64,000 bases of DNA, from NCBI RefSeq assembly GCF_000769405.2, contig NZ_CP053441.1, positions 186,001-250,000 of the forward strand, given 5' to 3'. This DNA comes from Rhizobium brockwellii. GTDB taxonomy: Bacteria > Pseudomonadota > Alphaproteobacteria > Rhizobiales > Rhizobiaceae. The position numbers and the translations under genes are program-made. Numbering within the stretch: position 1 is the stretch's first letter; every line of letters begins with the position of its first letter. Shown piece by piece: positions 45,240 to 54,949 of this stretch. The notes under the pieces are model-generated. The model was not told where the DNA came from and did no database searches. It worked only from the letters and a program-made list of their open reading frames with translations.

Positions 45240-46844
45240 ATGCGGGGCATGGATCGTTACGACTACATCATCATCGGGGCAGGCAGCGCCGGCTGCGTGC
45301 TCGCCAACCGGCTGTCCGCCGATGGCCGGAGCCGCGTACTGCTGCTCGAAGCCGGCGGCAGCGACAACTACCACTGGATCCATATTCCGGTCGGTTATCT
45401 CTATTGCATCAACAATCCGCGCACTGACTGGTGTTTCACCACGGCGCCGGAAGCGGGGCTGAACGGCCGGGCGCTGAGCTATCCGCGCGGCAAGGTTCTC
45501 GGCGGCTGTTCGTCGATCAACGGCATGATCTACATGCGCGGCCAGGCGCGTGATTATGACCTCTGGCGGCAGATGGGCTGCACCGGCTGGGGCTGGGACG
45601 ATGTTCTGCCGTTCTTCCGCAAGTCCGAGGATTTTTATCGCGGCGAAGACGAGATGCATGGTGCCGGCGGCGAATGGCGCATCGAGAAAGCGCGGGTGCG
45701 CTGGGCGGTGCTCGATGCCTTCCAGCAGGCGGCCAAGGAAGCCGGCATTCCGGAGACCGCGGATTTCAACCGCGGCAGCAACGAGGGTTCCGGCTATTTC
45801 GACGTCAATCAGCGTTCCGGCATTCGCTGGAACACGTCGAAGGCCTTCCTACGCCCGGCGATGAAGCGCTCCAACCTGACCGTGCTGACCAAGGCGCAGG
45901 TCCGGCGGCTGCTGGTGGAGGAGGGCGCCGTTGCTGGCGTCGAATTCCAGCATCGGGGCGTGGCGAAACGCGCCTATGCGGCGAAAGAAACCGTCCTTTC
46001 GGCCGGTTCGATCGGTTCGCCGCATATCCTGGAACTATCAGGCATCGGCAGGGGGGAGGTTCTCCAGCGGGCCGGCGTCGATGTCGTCACCGAGGTGAAG
46101 GGTGTCGGCGAAAACCTGCAGGACCATCTGCAACTGCGTCTGGCCTATAAGGTCACGGGCGTTCCAACGCTGAACGAGAAGGCGACCAAGCTGATCGGCA
46201 AGGCGGCGATCGGGCTCGAATATCTCGTCCGCCGCTCCGGGCCGATGGCGATGGCGCCGAGCCAGCTCGGCATCTTCACCCGATCAGGCCCGGATCGGGA
46301 AACGCCTGATCTGCAATATCACGTGCAGCCGGTATCGCTGGAGAAGTTCGGCGATCCCGTACATCCTTTCCCGGCGATCACCGCGAGCGTCTGCAATCTG
46401 AGGCCAGAAAGCCGCGGTTCGGTCCACCTGTCGAGCCCGGATTTCGCCGCCCAGCCGACGATCAGCCCGAAATACCTCTCGACGCAGCGCGATCGTGACA
46501 TAGCTGTCCGTTCAATACGGTTGACGCGCAGGATCGTCGCGCAGCCTTCATTTGCCCGCTTCAGGCCGGAGGAATTCAAGCCGGGGCCCGCCTATCAGAC
46601 GGAGGCCGATCTGGAGCAGGCGGCGGGTGATATCGGCACGACGATCTTCCATCCCGTCGGTACCTGCCGCATGGGCGCCGACAGGGACAGCGTCGTCGAT
46701 CCCAGGCTGAGATTCCGGGCGCTCGGCAAGCTGAGGATCGCCGACGCCTCGGTGATGCCGTCGATCACCTCGGGCAACACCAATTCGCCGACGATCATGA
46801 TCGCCGAAAAAGCGGCAGCAATGATCCTCGAAGACAATCGATAG
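45240..46844 (+). CDS. GMC-family oxidoreductase (choline-dehydrogenase-like)
   Basis: 534 residues. FAD motif [20 protein letters not shown], the GMC-1 signature [23 protein letters not shown]-2 [15 protein letters not shown], and the C-terminal catalytic pair in [11 protein letters not shown] (His) and [16 protein letters not shown] (Asn). It oxidises an alcohol group with FAD. ATG 45240 has GGAG at a good distance; 45249 (MDRYDY) is an alternative start. Being placed after the liv-type ABC genes and before the next dehydrogenase suggests it acts on the imported compound. Confidence 0.9.
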   Translation: MRGMDRYDYIIIGAGSAGCVLANRLSADGRSRVLLLEAGGSDNYHWIHIPVGYLYCINNPRTDWCFTTAPEAGLNGRALSYPRGKVLGGCSSINGMIYMRGQARDYDLWRQMGCTGWGWDDVLPFFRKSEDFYRGEDEMHGAGGEWRIEKARVRWAVLDAFQQAAKEAGIPETADFNRGSNEGSGYFDVNQRSGIRWNTSKAFLRPAMKRSNLTVLTKAQVRRLLVEEGAVAGVEFQHRGVAKRAYAAKETVLSAGSIGSPHILELSGIGRGEVLQRAGVDVVTEVKGVGENLQDHLQLRLAYKVTGVPTLNEKATKLIGKAAIGLEYLVRRSGPMAMAPSQLGIFTRSGPDRETPDLQYHVQPVSLEKFGDPVHPFPAITASVCNLRPESRGSVHLSSPDFAAQPTISPKYLSTQRDRDIAVRSIRLTRRIVAQPSFARFRPEEFKPGPAYQTEADLEQAAGDIGTTIFHPVGTCRMGADRDSVVDPRLRFRALGKLRIADASVMPSITSGNTNSPTIMIAEKAAAMILEDNR

Positions 46845-46853
46845 GAGAAGACC

Positions 46854-47735
46854 ATGGCAAGGATCGCATTCATCGGGCTTGGCAACATGGGCGGGCCGAT
46901 GGCGGCCAATCTGGTCAAATCAGGTCATGAAGTCTTTGGCTTCGATCTCGCTGCGTCGGTGCTGAAGGCGGCCGAGGAGAGCGGCGTCAAGCCGGCAAGT
47001 CATGCCAGCCAGGCGGTCAAGGACGCGGAGATCATCATCACCATGCTGCCGCAGGGCAAACATGTGCTGACGGCCTGGACCGATATCCTGCAGTCGGCGG
47101 CGCAAGGCACGCTGGTCATCGATTGCTCGACCATTGACGTCGACAGCAGCCGCAAGGCGCATGAGATGGCCAATGCGGCAAGCTGCCTGTCGCTCGACGC
47201 CCCCGTCTCCGGCGGCACGGGCGGGGCGACCGCGGGCACGCTGACCTTCATGGCCGGCGGCACGGAAGACGCCTTCGCCAGGGCGAAACCAATCCTGGAG
47301 GCCATGGGAAAGAAGATCGTCCATTGCGGCGAGGCCGGCGCCGGCCAAGCGGCGAAGATCTGCAACAATATGATATTAGGCATTTCGATGGTGGGCGTCT
47401 GCGAGGCCTTCGTGCTCGCTGAAAAGCTCGGGCTCTCGCATCAGGCGCTGTTCGACGTCGCCTCGACCTCGTCAGGCCAGTGCTGGTCGATCAATACCTA
47501 TTGTCCGGTGCCCGGACCGGTCCCGACCTCGCCTGCGAATAATGACTACAAACCGGGCTTTGCCGCAGCCCTGATGCTAAAGGATCTCAGGCTTTCGCAG
47601 GAGGCGGCACTGACCAGCGGCGCCTCCACACCGCTCGGCGCGGAAGCAGCACAGCTTTTCGCGCTCTTCGAAAAGCAGGGCAATGGCGGAAGGGACTTTT
47701 CCGCCATTATCGAGATGTTTCGCGAGAAGGCGTAG
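46854..47735 (+). CDS. 3-Hydroxyisobutyrate-dehydrogenase-like oxidoreductase
   Basis: 293 residues. NAD-binding IAFIGLGNMGGPMAANLVKS, substrate-binding DAPVSGGTGGATAGTLTFMA and the catalytic Lys in GQAAKICNNMILGISMVGVC are all present. These match MmsB (3-hydroxyisobutyrate dehydrogenase, valine breakdown), also close to other beta-hydroxyacid dehydrogenases. Ten bp after the GMC gene, hence probably the same transcript. With the GMC enzyme it would give two oxidation steps on a hydroxy-compound imported by the LivFGHM-type system. Confidence 0.88.
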   Translation: MARIAFIGLGNMGGPMAANLVKSGHEVFGFDLAASVLKAAEESGVKPASHASQAVKDAEIIITMLPQGKHVLTAWTDILQSAAQGTLVIDCSTIDVDSSRKAHEMANAASCLSLDAPVSGGTGGATAGTLTFMAGGTEDAFARAKPILEAMGKKIVHCGEAGAGQAAKICNNMILGISMVGVCEAFVLAEKLGLSHQALFDVASTSSGQCWSINTYCPVPGPVPTSPANNDYKPGFAAALMLKDLRLSQEAALTSGASTPLGAEAAQLFALFEKQGNGGRDFSAIIEMFREKA

Positions 47736-47751
47736 GCACCGCGGCGTCAAA

Positions 47752-48510
47752 TCAACCCTTCGACACCGAGAAGCTGAGCCTGCTATTGCCGAGTTCGATG
47801 TCGATCTCGCCGGGTTCGGTCAGTTCGATCGCGCCGCTCAACGTGCCTGTGGTGATGAGCGCACCCGTCTTCAGCGATGTCTCGGGGCGCAAGCCGTCAT
47901 TGGCGTAATCGACCAGCCAGGTGAGGACATCGCCTTTCGGATGCTGTGCGGGACCATCATAGATCGTGCGGCCGGCATGGGTGACCTTGAGCGGCGTTCC
48001 GCCGACGGTGTCGACGACGCTCTTTTCGAGCTTCGGGCCGAGCACATAGCCGCTATTGCCGAGACGGTCGGCGACGAACAGCAGAAACGAAACACTGCCG
48101 CTTTCCTTCACGGCGCTGACCAGCAGCTCGGCGCCGAGATAGACAGCGGAAATCGCCTCCACCACCTCAGTGCGGCTGTAGGGAATGCCCGCGCGGACCG
48201 GCAGATCGCTGCCGAGACGGACGGCGATCTCGGTCTCGAATTTCAGGCCCGGATACCACGGAATGGCGGCGCCCGAGACGGCTTCGGCATAGGGATGCAG
48301 AGGAGCGGTGACCGCCAGGCCCTGCGGCGAGACAGTCACCTTCCAGGCGTTGCTGGAAATGCCGTCCGCAGCGGCAAGCAGATCCTGCGCCTGCATCGCC
48401 TGATAGAGATCGGCGGGCAGCGCGAAAGTGTCCGTGGCCTCCTGCAGGCAGGCCTGGCGCAGGCTATGAAGCCGGGCGGCAAGGGCGCGCGGATCGAATG
48501 TCTCTGTCAT
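47752..48510 (-). CDS. 2-Keto-4-pentenoate hydratase-like protein
   Basis: 252 residues with the fumarylacetoacetase-C-like fold seen in MhpD/DmpE hydratases and decarboxylases. Metal-binding acidic residues are around LKFETEIAVRLGSDLPVRAG; WLVDYANDGLRPETSLKTGA and LITTGTLSGAIELTEPGEID form the C-terminal active site region. The reaction is hydration or decarboxylation of a 2-keto acid. It is convergent with the previous operon and 78 bp downstream of rhaK on the same strand. The link to rhamnose is not established. Confidence 0.8.
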   Translation of the reverse strand: MTETFDPRALAARLHSLRQACLQEATDTFALPADLYQAMQAQDLLAAADGISSNAWKVTVSPQGLAVTAPLHPYAEAVSGAAIPWYPGLKFETEIAVRLGSDLPVRAGIPYSRTEVVEAISAVYLGAELLVSAVKESGSVSFLLFVADRLGNSGYVLGPKLEKSVVDTVGGTPLKVTHAGRTIYDGPAQHPKGDVLTWLVDYANDGLRPETSLKTGALITTGTLSGAIELTEPGEIDIELGNSRLSFSVSKG

Positions 48511-48588
48511 GCTATCTCCTCGACATGATTTTGGAGTGCCACACTAGCGAGAAGGCAGGGACGAACAAGGCCGCTTTTGGAAAGACTC

Positions 48589-49968
48589 CTATTCCATCGC
48601 CGCGTACCAGCGGGTGCGATAGGCGGTCAGTCCGGGGATATCGGTCGGCGGAACATGCGTCTCGGCACCCGACACCGGCCGGATGCCGGTGAGAAGGGCA
48701 GCCCCCTGGCTGGTGCCGGTCGAGCCCGGAAGGGCCATGACCTCGCGGCCGGTCAGGGCGGCAAGCAGCTTGAGATAGTTCCCATTCAGCGCAAAAGGCC
48801 CTTCGACGATAACCAGGCCCCTGGCGCTGATCAGTCCGAGGCAGGCATCGGTCATCAAAGCGAGATAGAGACAGGCAGCGGCAGAGCGCTCCTCGCGGCT
48901 TGCCTCTTCGGCGCCGATCCAGCCGCTTGTCTTTCCCGGAAAGGGCCCGGAACCCGGCGCGATATTGGGCAGCAGCATCGTGCCCTTGTCGATGACCGGG
49001 CCGATTGCCGTCTGAGTGGCTTTTTCGTCGACAGGGCCGATCTCGGCCGACAGGATCTCGAATTCCCGCCCACCCATAAAACGGGAAGAGGGGACGGCCC
49101 GGCCATAGGCGTCGACATTGGCGAGCGTATCGCGTTTCGGATCGAGATGATCGAGATTGCCGCCGACGCCGAAATTAATGACCCATGTGCCGGTGGAGAC
49201 GACGGCGAAGGGCGCTTCGCGATGCACCAGATGCGGCAGCAGCGAGGCATTGGAATCATGAATGCCGCAATAGACCGGCACCGCTGCGGCAAGGCCGAGT
49301 TCAGCGGCGATATCCGGCAGGACCGGGCCGAGTGCATCGAAAGCGGAACGGATCGGCGCCATGAGGCCGCGAATGCCAAGCTTGTCGACGAGCGAGGAAT
49401 AGTGGCCCTCCCTCGGGTTCCAGAGGTCGGTGTGGCAGCCGAGCGAGGTCAGCTCATTGGCGGCGATACCCGTCAGCCGCGCCGTCCAGTATTGGGCATA
49501 GGTGAGAATGGTCGCGACCTTGGTGAATTCCTCGGGAAAGGCGGTCTTCTGGTAGTGCAGCTGTGCGCCGACGTTGAGGCCCATCGCGAGGCGCGGCGAG
49601 AAGGTTTCGTCGAAGGAGGGGCGTAGCCGCGTATAGGCGTCGCGGATTTCCTGCGGATATTCGTGTTCATAGTCGATGACAGGCATGGCAAGCGCGCCGT
49701 CCCGGCCAAGCAGTGCTGCGGAGGCGCCATGGGTGGTGATCGAAATGGCGTCGAAGCCGGGCTCGCGCGCAAGGCTCTTCAGCGCATCGAGCGCAAAGGA
49801 CCAGAGAGCCTCTACGTCGTAATGCGGATAGAGACCGGTTTTGATCGCGGTATTCGGCCGTTTCAACACGGCGATCTCGGCGCTGGTCTCGCTGTCGAGT
49901 ACGACGACCTTGGCATTGGTCTTGCCGATATCGAGGACGGCGATGCGGCGATAGGAGGTGGCGCTCAT
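48589..49968 (-). CDS. rhaK: Rhamnose kinase, FGGY family
   Basis: 459 residues. [19 protein letters not shown] is the N-terminal ATPase loop of FGGY kinases, and [13 protein letters not shown] with [11 protein letters not shown] give the second domain signature. [15 protein letters not shown] is close to the C-terminus. It phosphorylates the sugar that enters through RhaSTPQ. In R. leguminosarum RhaK was reported to be needed for rhamnose transport itself, besides kinase activity. It overlaps rhaU by 4 bp. The sequence is closer to rhizobial RhaK than to enteric RhaB. Confidence 0.92.
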   Translation of the reverse strand: MSATSYRRIAVLDIGKTNAKVVVLDSETSAEIAVLKRPNTAIKTGLYPHYDVEALWSFALDALKSLAREPGFDAISITTHGASAALLGRDGALAMPVIDYEHEYPQEIRDAYTRLRPSFDETFSPRLAMGLNVGAQLHYQKTAFPEEFTKVATILTYAQYWTARLTGIAANELTSLGCHTDLWNPREGHYSSLVDKLGIRGLMAPIRSAFDALGPVLPDIAAELGLAAAVPVYCGIHDSNASLLPHLVHREAPFAVVSTGTWVINFGVGGNLDHLDPKRDTLANVDAYGRAVPSSRFMGGREFEILSAEIGPVDEKATQTAIGPVIDKGTMLLPNIAPGSGPFPGKTSGWIGAEEASREERSAAACLYLALMTDACLGLISARGLVIVEGPFALNGNYLKLLAALTGREVMALPGSTGTSQGAALLTGIRPVSGAETHVPPTDIPGLTAYRTRWYAAME

Positions 49969-50285
49969 GGCATGTGGAAGACGGTGACCAGGTCGCTCTG
50001 GACCGGTGAATTATCGGGATTGGTCGCCATGATATCGGCCATGTGCGCCCACCATTTTTTCACGACCGGATGGTCCGGCAGGCTCGCCATCGTGTGGTCG
50101 GCGGGCCGCGTCAACACGCCGAACAGCGTGTTGGTCTCGCGGTCGAGATGGATGGAATAGTCGCTGGCCCCTGATTTATGCAGGAGATCGACCAGTTCCG
50201 GCCAGATCTCGTCATGCCGCCTGCGGTATTCGGCTTCCATGCCGGGATTGAGCTGCATTTTGAAGGCGTGTTTTTCTAAAGTCAT
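49965..50285 (-). CDS. rhaU: L-Rhamnose mutarotase
   Basis: 106 residues, the standard length. The core [20 protein letters not shown] contains the Tyr and His of the active site; [20 protein letters not shown] is the other family signature. It interconverts alpha and beta anomers of L-rhamnose. It overlaps both neighbours by 4 bp, which makes coupled translation likely. Confidence 0.94.
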   Translation of the reverse strand: MTLEKHAFKMQLNPGMEAEYRRRHDEIWPELVDLLHKSGASDYSIHLDRETNTLFGVLTRPADHTMASLPDHPVVKKWWAHMADIMATNPDNSPVQSDLVTVFHMP

Positions 50286-51289
50286 CGGGAGCTCATGACC
50301 TTGATGCGACGGGCGATGATCGGGATGGCGATGGTGATGATTAGAAGCAGGCCGATGAAGATCGACATGACGATGCCGGGCACGTTCAGCAGGCCGAGGC
50401 CGAAGGTGACGAGGCCCATGACGAAGGCGGCGATGACGACGCCGACGATCGTGCCGGAACCTCCGAGGATCGAGATGCCGCCGAGCACGACCATGGTGAC
50501 GACCTCGAGTTCCCAGCCCTGGGCGATCGACGGCCGGGTCGAGCCGAGGCGTGAGGTCAGGCAGACGGCGGCAACGCCGCTCATGACGCCGGTCAACAGG
50601 AAGAGGATGAATTTGACGCGTTCGACCGGAATGCCGGAGAAGCGGGCGGCGAAGTCATTGTTGCCGATTGCATAGACCTGCCGGCCGAAATTCGTCGCAT
50701 GCAGGAGGATGGCGAAGAGGATCGCCAGCACGATGAAGAGCACGAATTCGAAGGAGAATACCCAGACGACATAGCCCTGGCCGAAATAGGCGAAATCAGC
50801 CGGGTATTTGCCATAGGCCTGGTCGCCGAGGACGATATAGGAAATGCCGCGGAAAAGGCTCATCGTGCCGATGGTGACGACGATCGACGGCAGTTTCAGC
50901 ACTGAGACCAGTACGCCATTGAAGATGCCGCAGGCAAGGCCGGTGCCGATGCCGATCGCCACCAGGCCCGGTGTGCCGATGCCGACCTGGGCTGCCGCGC
51001 CCATTGCCGTCGAGGCGAGCGCGATGATCGCCGCGACCGAGAGGTCGATCTCGCCTGATATGACGAGCAGCGCCATGGCGAACGCGATCATTGCCTTTTC
51101 GGTGAAATTGAAGGTGGCGTCCGAAAGGTTCCAGGCATCGAGGAAATAGGGCGAGGCGAGCGAATTGAAGATGAAGATCAGCACGGCGACGGCAAAGAGC
51201 AGCACTTCCCAGCTCGCGAAGATACGGCGGAAGGGTGTGCCGAGGCGGTCGGGAATGATCCGCTTTTCGTGTGTGGACACGGTGCTCAT
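50282..51289 (-). CDS. rhaQ: Rhamnose ABC transporter permease RhaQ
   Basis: 335 residues of the RbsC/XylH type with eight to ten membrane helices. [20 protein letters not shown] and the [20 protein letters not shown] motif are typical of carbohydrate-uptake transporter 2 permeases. It forms the channel with RhaP. It overlaps rhaP and rhaU by 4 bp each. Confidence 0.92.
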   Translation of the reverse strand: MSTVSTHEKRIIPDRLGTPFRRIFASWEVLLFAVAVLIFIFNSLASPYFLDAWNLSDATFNFTEKAMIAFAMALLVISGEIDLSVAAIIALASTAMGAAAQVGIGTPGLVAIGIGTGLACGIFNGVLVSVLKLPSIVVTIGTMSLFRGISYIVLGDQAYGKYPADFAYFGQGYVVWVFSFEFVLFIVLAILFAILLHATNFGRQVYAIGNNDFAARFSGIPVERVKFILFLLTGVMSGVAAVCLTSRLGSTRPSIAQGWELEVVTMVVLGGISILGGSGTIVGVVIAAFVMGLVTFGLGLLNVPGIVMSIFIGLLLIITIAIPIIARRIKVMSSR

Positions 51290-52287
51290 GCTGCGGCCTC
51301 CGTTCTGATCTCGGCTGCGGCGCGGTCGCGCAGGATGATGCGGCCGCGGTTGCGCTCACGCCTGGCGTTGAAGGCAACGGCGAGAATGATGACGGTTCCG
51401 GAGATCGCCATCTGCGTGAAGGGCGAAATACCGATCACCGGCAGCGCATTCTTGATGACGCCGAGGAAAAGCGCGCCGAGCACGGTGCCGGCGACCGAGC
51501 CGACGCCGCCGGCAATCGAGATGCCGCCGATGACGCAGGCCGCGACGCTGTCGAGTTCGAAGCCGTTGGCGATATCGACATAGGCAACAGCATAACGCGA
51601 CACCCAGAGATAGCTCGCAAGGCCGGCGAGCGCGCCCGACAGAACGAAGGCCAAAAATTTCGTCCAGCCCGTATCGATGCCGGCATAGACGGCCGCGGTC
51701 GGATTGCCGCCGGTCGCATAGGTCGAGCGGCCGAACTGGGTGTATCTGAGCAGGACATACATCAGAAGCACGATGACGATGCCCACCCAGCCGAGAACCG
51801 GCAGGCCGAGGATCGGCGTGCGCGGCACCGATAGAAAGACCGGCGTCATCTGGTGAGCGTTGACCCACGCCCCGCCCGAGAGCACGAAGGCCATGCCGCG
51901 ATAGATGGTGAGCGTGCCGAGTGTCACGACGATCGGCGGGATTTCGAGGGCCCAGACGAGAAAGCCGTTGATGGCGCCGAGGCAGGCGCCGATGACGATC
52001 GCGGCAAGGATGAGCACGACGAGCGGCAGGTCGGGATAGGCGGCATTCATCATCGCGATCGCCATGCCGGTGAAGGCGAGGTTGGCGGCGACCGACAGGT
52101 CGATCGATTTGGTCAGGATAACCGTCATCTGCGCGAGCGCCAGGATGATCAGGATGGAGGTATCGTTGAAAATGCCGGCGAGATTCTCCGGCGTTGCGAA
52201 ATCTGCAGCGCGCGTCGAAAAGATCGCGATCATCACGACGATGATGAGGAACAGCAGGGTTTCGCGTTTTCTGATCAATCTTGCCAT
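51286..52287 (-). CDS. rhaP: Rhamnose ABC transporter permease RhaP
   Basis: 333 residues of the same family as RhaQ. Key motifs are TKSIDLSVAANLAFTGMAIA and GGISIAGGVGSVAGTVLGAL; VTLGTLTIYRGMAFVLSGGA is typical. 9 bp after rhaT. The paired permeases make a heterodimer. Confidence 0.92.
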   Translation of the reverse strand: MARLIRKRETLLFLIIVVMIAIFSTRAADFATPENLAGIFNDTSILIILALAQMTVILTKSIDLSVAANLAFTGMAIAMMNAAYPDLPLVVLILAAIVIGACLGAINGFLVWALEIPPIVVTLGTLTIYRGMAFVLSGGAWVNAHQMTPVFLSVPRTPILGLPVLGWVGIVIVLLMYVLLRYTQFGRSTYATGGNPTAAVYAGIDTGWTKFLAFVLSGALAGLASYLWVSRYAVAYVDIANGFELDSVAACVIGGISIAGGVGSVAGTVLGALFLGVIKNALPVIGISPFTQMAISGTVIILAVAFNARRERNRGRIILRDRAAAEIRTEAAA

Positions 52288-52296
52288 GCTCTTACC

Positions 52297-53832
52297 TTAT
52301 GCATTGCCGGTGGCGGCGCGCACCAGCGCTTCCGGCGACAACTCGGCGCGGTCGAAAATTCCGGCGGCGAGACCTTCCTTCATCACCAGGACGCGGTCCG
52401 ACATGCCGATGATTTCGGGCAGTTCGGACGAGACCATGATGATCGACAGGCCCTCGGCGGCGAGTTCACTGATGAAGCCGTGCACGGCCGCCTTCGAGCC
52501 GATGTCGATGCCCTTTGTGGGCTCATCGAGGATGATGACCTTCGGCGCCGTCGCCAGCCATTTGCCGATGACGACCTTCTGCTGGTTTCCGCCGGAGAGC
52601 GTGCCGACCGGGACGGAAAGGGCCGCGGCGCGTAGGTCCAGCCGCTCGGCATATTTGCGGGCGAGCGCGAATTCTTCTGCCGCCCTGAGGAAGCCACGGC
52701 GCGAGGTGCGGGTAAGCGAAGGCAGCGTCATGTTCTGGAAGATCGGCATCGGCAGCGCCAGCCCGTGGCGGCCGCGTTCTTCCGGCACATAGACGATGCC
52801 GGCGCGGATCGCATCCTGCGGCGAATGGATGGTGATCTCGCGGCCTTCGAGCATCATGGTGCCCGAGAGCGGCCTGGTGATGCCGAAAAGCGATTGGGAC
52901 AGTTCCGAACGCCCGGCGCCGATCAGACCGTAAATGCCGAGAATCTCGCCCTGGCGCAGGGTGAAGGAGATGTCGCGGAATTCGGTGCGATGGCTGTAGT
53001 TGCGGATCTCCAGAACCGGGCCGCCGATGGCGACGTCGACCTTCGGAAAAGCGTTCTCGACGTCGCGGCCGACCATCATGCGGACGATCTCGTCCTGCGG
53101 CGTTTCCTTGAGCCGGCCCTGGCCGACGGCGCGGCCGTCGCGGAAGACGACGAAATCGTCGGCGATCTCGTAGACCTCGTCGAACTTGTGGCTGATGAAG
53201 AGGATCGCCTTGCCCTTTTCCTTCAGGCCCCGGACGATGCGGAAGAGATCGTCGATCTCCTTGCGGGAAAGCGCTGCCGTCGGTTCGTCCATGATGACGA
53301 TGCGGGCCTCGATCGACAGAGCGCGCGCAATTGCCACCAGATGGCGCTGCGCGATCGAGAGGTCCTTGAGCCGGATCGTCGGATCGATATTGCTTTCGAG
53401 CGCGGTCAGCAGCGCCTTGGCGCGGCTGTTCATCGCCTGCCAGTCGATGGTGCGCAAACGTGTGCGCGGCGCATGGCCAAGGAAAATATTTTCGGCAACC
53501 GTCAGCTCGTCGAACAGCACGGTTTCCTGATGGATGGCGGTGACGCCGGCATCAATCGCGGCCTGGGCGCTGGCAAATGTCACCGGCTGGCCATCGACGA
53601 GGATTTCGCCTTCGTTCGGTCTGTAGATGCCGGTCAGGATCTTGACGAGCGTCGACTTACCCGCGCCGTTTTCGCCGATGAGCGCGGTTACCGTGCCGGG
53701 ATGCAGCGCGATGCTGACATTGTCGAGCGCCTTCACGCCGGGAAAGATCTGGGAAATGCCGCGCATTTCCAGAATGGCGGGCGCGTCACCGGCTTTGCTG
53801 TCCGTGGCGGTTTGTTGAAAGGCAGCGTTCAT
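52297..53832 (-). CDS. rhaT: Rhamnose ABC transporter ATP-binding protein, two ATPase domains
   Basis: ATG 53832 gives MNAAFQQTATDSKAGDAPAI and 511 residues, the length of RbsA/XylG-type double ATPases. Domain 1 has Walker A GENGAGKST and IVIMDEPTAALSRKEIDDLF; domain 2 has a degenerate Walker A (GLIGAGRSELSQSL), signature LSGGNQQKVVIGKWLA and VIILDEPTKGIDIGSKAAVH. Only one site is likely to be fully active. The signature of domain 1 is replaced by LSIAQRHLVAIARAL. A longer frame to 53943 is not needed. Confidence 0.93.
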   Translation of the reverse strand: MNAAFQQTATDSKAGDAPAILEMRGISQIFPGVKALDNVSIALHPGTVTALIGENGAGKSTLVKILTGIYRPNEGEILVDGQPVTFASAQAAIDAGVTAIHQETVLFDELTVAENIFLGHAPRTRLRTIDWQAMNSRAKALLTALESNIDPTIRLKDLSIAQRHLVAIARALSIEARIVIMDEPTAALSRKEIDDLFRIVRGLKEKGKAILFISHKFDEVYEIADDFVVFRDGRAVGQGRLKETPQDEIVRMMVGRDVENAFPKVDVAIGGPVLEIRNYSHRTEFRDISFTLRQGEILGIYGLIGAGRSELSQSLFGITRPLSGTMMLEGREITIHSPQDAIRAGIVYVPEERGRHGLALPMPIFQNMTLPSLTRTSRRGFLRAAEEFALARKYAERLDLRAAALSVPVGTLSGGNQQKVVIGKWLATAPKVIILDEPTKGIDIGSKAAVHGFISELAAEGLSIIMVSSELPEIIGMSDRVLVMKEGLAAGIFDRAELSPEALVRAATGNA

Positions 53833-53860
53833 CAAGCTTCTACCAGTGTCGAATGAGAAT

Positions 53861-53884
53861 CCCGGCGGCCATCGAGCCGCCGGG
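53861..53884 (-). promoter_or_regulatory. Hairpin after rhaS
   Basis: CCCGGCGGC and GCCGCCGGG, loop of 6 nt, between the rhaS stop and the rhaT start. There is no T run in the direction of transcription. Like the hairpin after the binding-protein gene at 13860, it probably stabilises the rhaS message or dampens read-through to rhaT. Confidence 0.6.
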
Positions 53885-53905
53885 CTTTTATGCGGCGGTT
53901 CCGGA

Positions 53906-54901
53906 TCAGAAGACCTTGGAGAACTGGTCGATGTTCGAAGCATTGTAGACGAAGGGATCGGCCATGGCGGCTTCGCCGTTGTCGCCGACCTTGATCTTGC
54001 CCATGCGGCCGACTTCTATCTCGCTGCCCGGCTTGCCGTCGGTCTCGCCCTTGACGAGGCGATAGGCGATCTGCGTTGCGGAGTAGCCGAGATCGATCGG
54101 GTTCCAGATGGCGAATTCCTTCGTCGCGCCCGACTTGATCGCGCCGGCCATTTCGGACGGCAAGCCGAGACCGGTGACGTAGACCTTGCCGACCAGGCCC
54201 TTGTCTTCGACGACCTTGGAAGCGGCGAGAACGCCGACGGTCGTCGGAGCCACGATGACCTTGATGTTCGGGTTCGCCTTCAAGAGGCCCTCGGCCTCAC
54301 GATAGGACTTGTCCGAGAGGTCGTCGCCATAGACTGTGGTGACGAGGTTGAGGCCCGGGAAATCCTTGAGCTGCTTCTTCATCTGGTCGATCCAGATGTT
54401 CTGGTTGGTCGAGGTGGTCGTGGCCGACAGGATGGCGAAGTCGCCCTTGCCGCCGTCGAGATGGTCCTTGACGAGCGTCAGGCACATCTTGCCGATCAAC
54501 TCGTTGGACGACGGGTTGAGCTGAAGGATACGGCCTTCAGGTGCGACGCCGGAATCCCAGGAGATAACCTTGATGCCGCGCTGTGTAGCCTTCTTCAGCG
54601 CCGGAACGAGCGCGTCGGGATCGTTGGCCGAAACGGCGATGGCGCTGACGCCCTGGGCGATCAGCGAGTTGATGACTTCGATCTGGCCTTCGGCCGTCGT
54701 TGTCGTCGGGCCGGTATAGATGACCTCGACGCCGCCGAGTTCCTTGGCAGCTTCCTGCGCGCCCTTGTTGGCGGCATCGAAGAAGCCGTTGCCGAGCGAC
54801 TTGACGACGAGACCGATCTTGATGTCGGCAGCGCTGGCCGTGCCGGCCATCATGGCGACGGCAAATGCCACGCCGATTGCGAGTTTCTTTGCGAGTTTCA
54901 T
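53906..54901 (-). CDS. rhaS: Periplasmic L-rhamnose-binding protein
   Basis: ATG 54901 gives a 331-residue protein with a signal peptide (MKLAKKLAIGVAFAVAMMAG to SAA) and the periplasmic binding fold of the RbsB/XylF kind: IKIGLVVKSLGNGFFDAANK near the mature start and VSAIAVSANDPDALVPALKK for the sugar-binding cleft. It delivers L-rhamnose to RhaPQT. RhaS here is the rhizobial binding-protein name, not the E. coli AraC-type regulator. Confidence 0.92.
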   Translation of the reverse strand: MKLAKKLAIGVAFAVAMMAGTASAADIKIGLVVKSLGNGFFDAANKGAQEAAKELGGVEVIYTGPTTTTAEGQIEVINSLIAQGVSAIAVSANDPDALVPALKKATQRGIKVISWDSGVAPEGRILQLNPSSNELIGKMCLTLVKDHLDGGKGDFAILSATTTSTNQNIWIDQMKKQLKDFPGLNLVTTVYGDDLSDKSYREAEGLLKANPNIKVIVAPTTVGVLAASKVVEDKGLVGKVYVTGLGLPSEMAGAIKSGATKEFAIWNPIDLGYSATQIAYRLVKGETDGKPGSEIEVGRMGKIKVGDNGEAAMADPFVYNASNIDQFSKVF

Positions 54902-54949
54902 GCTTTCATCCTCCCACTTGATTGACACTCTTCACACCTCCCCGGCGCC

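Noticed and set aside
44088..45659. 523-codon open frame on the minus strand across livM and the GMC gene
   Set aside because: It crosses two confirmed genes and has no recognisable domain.
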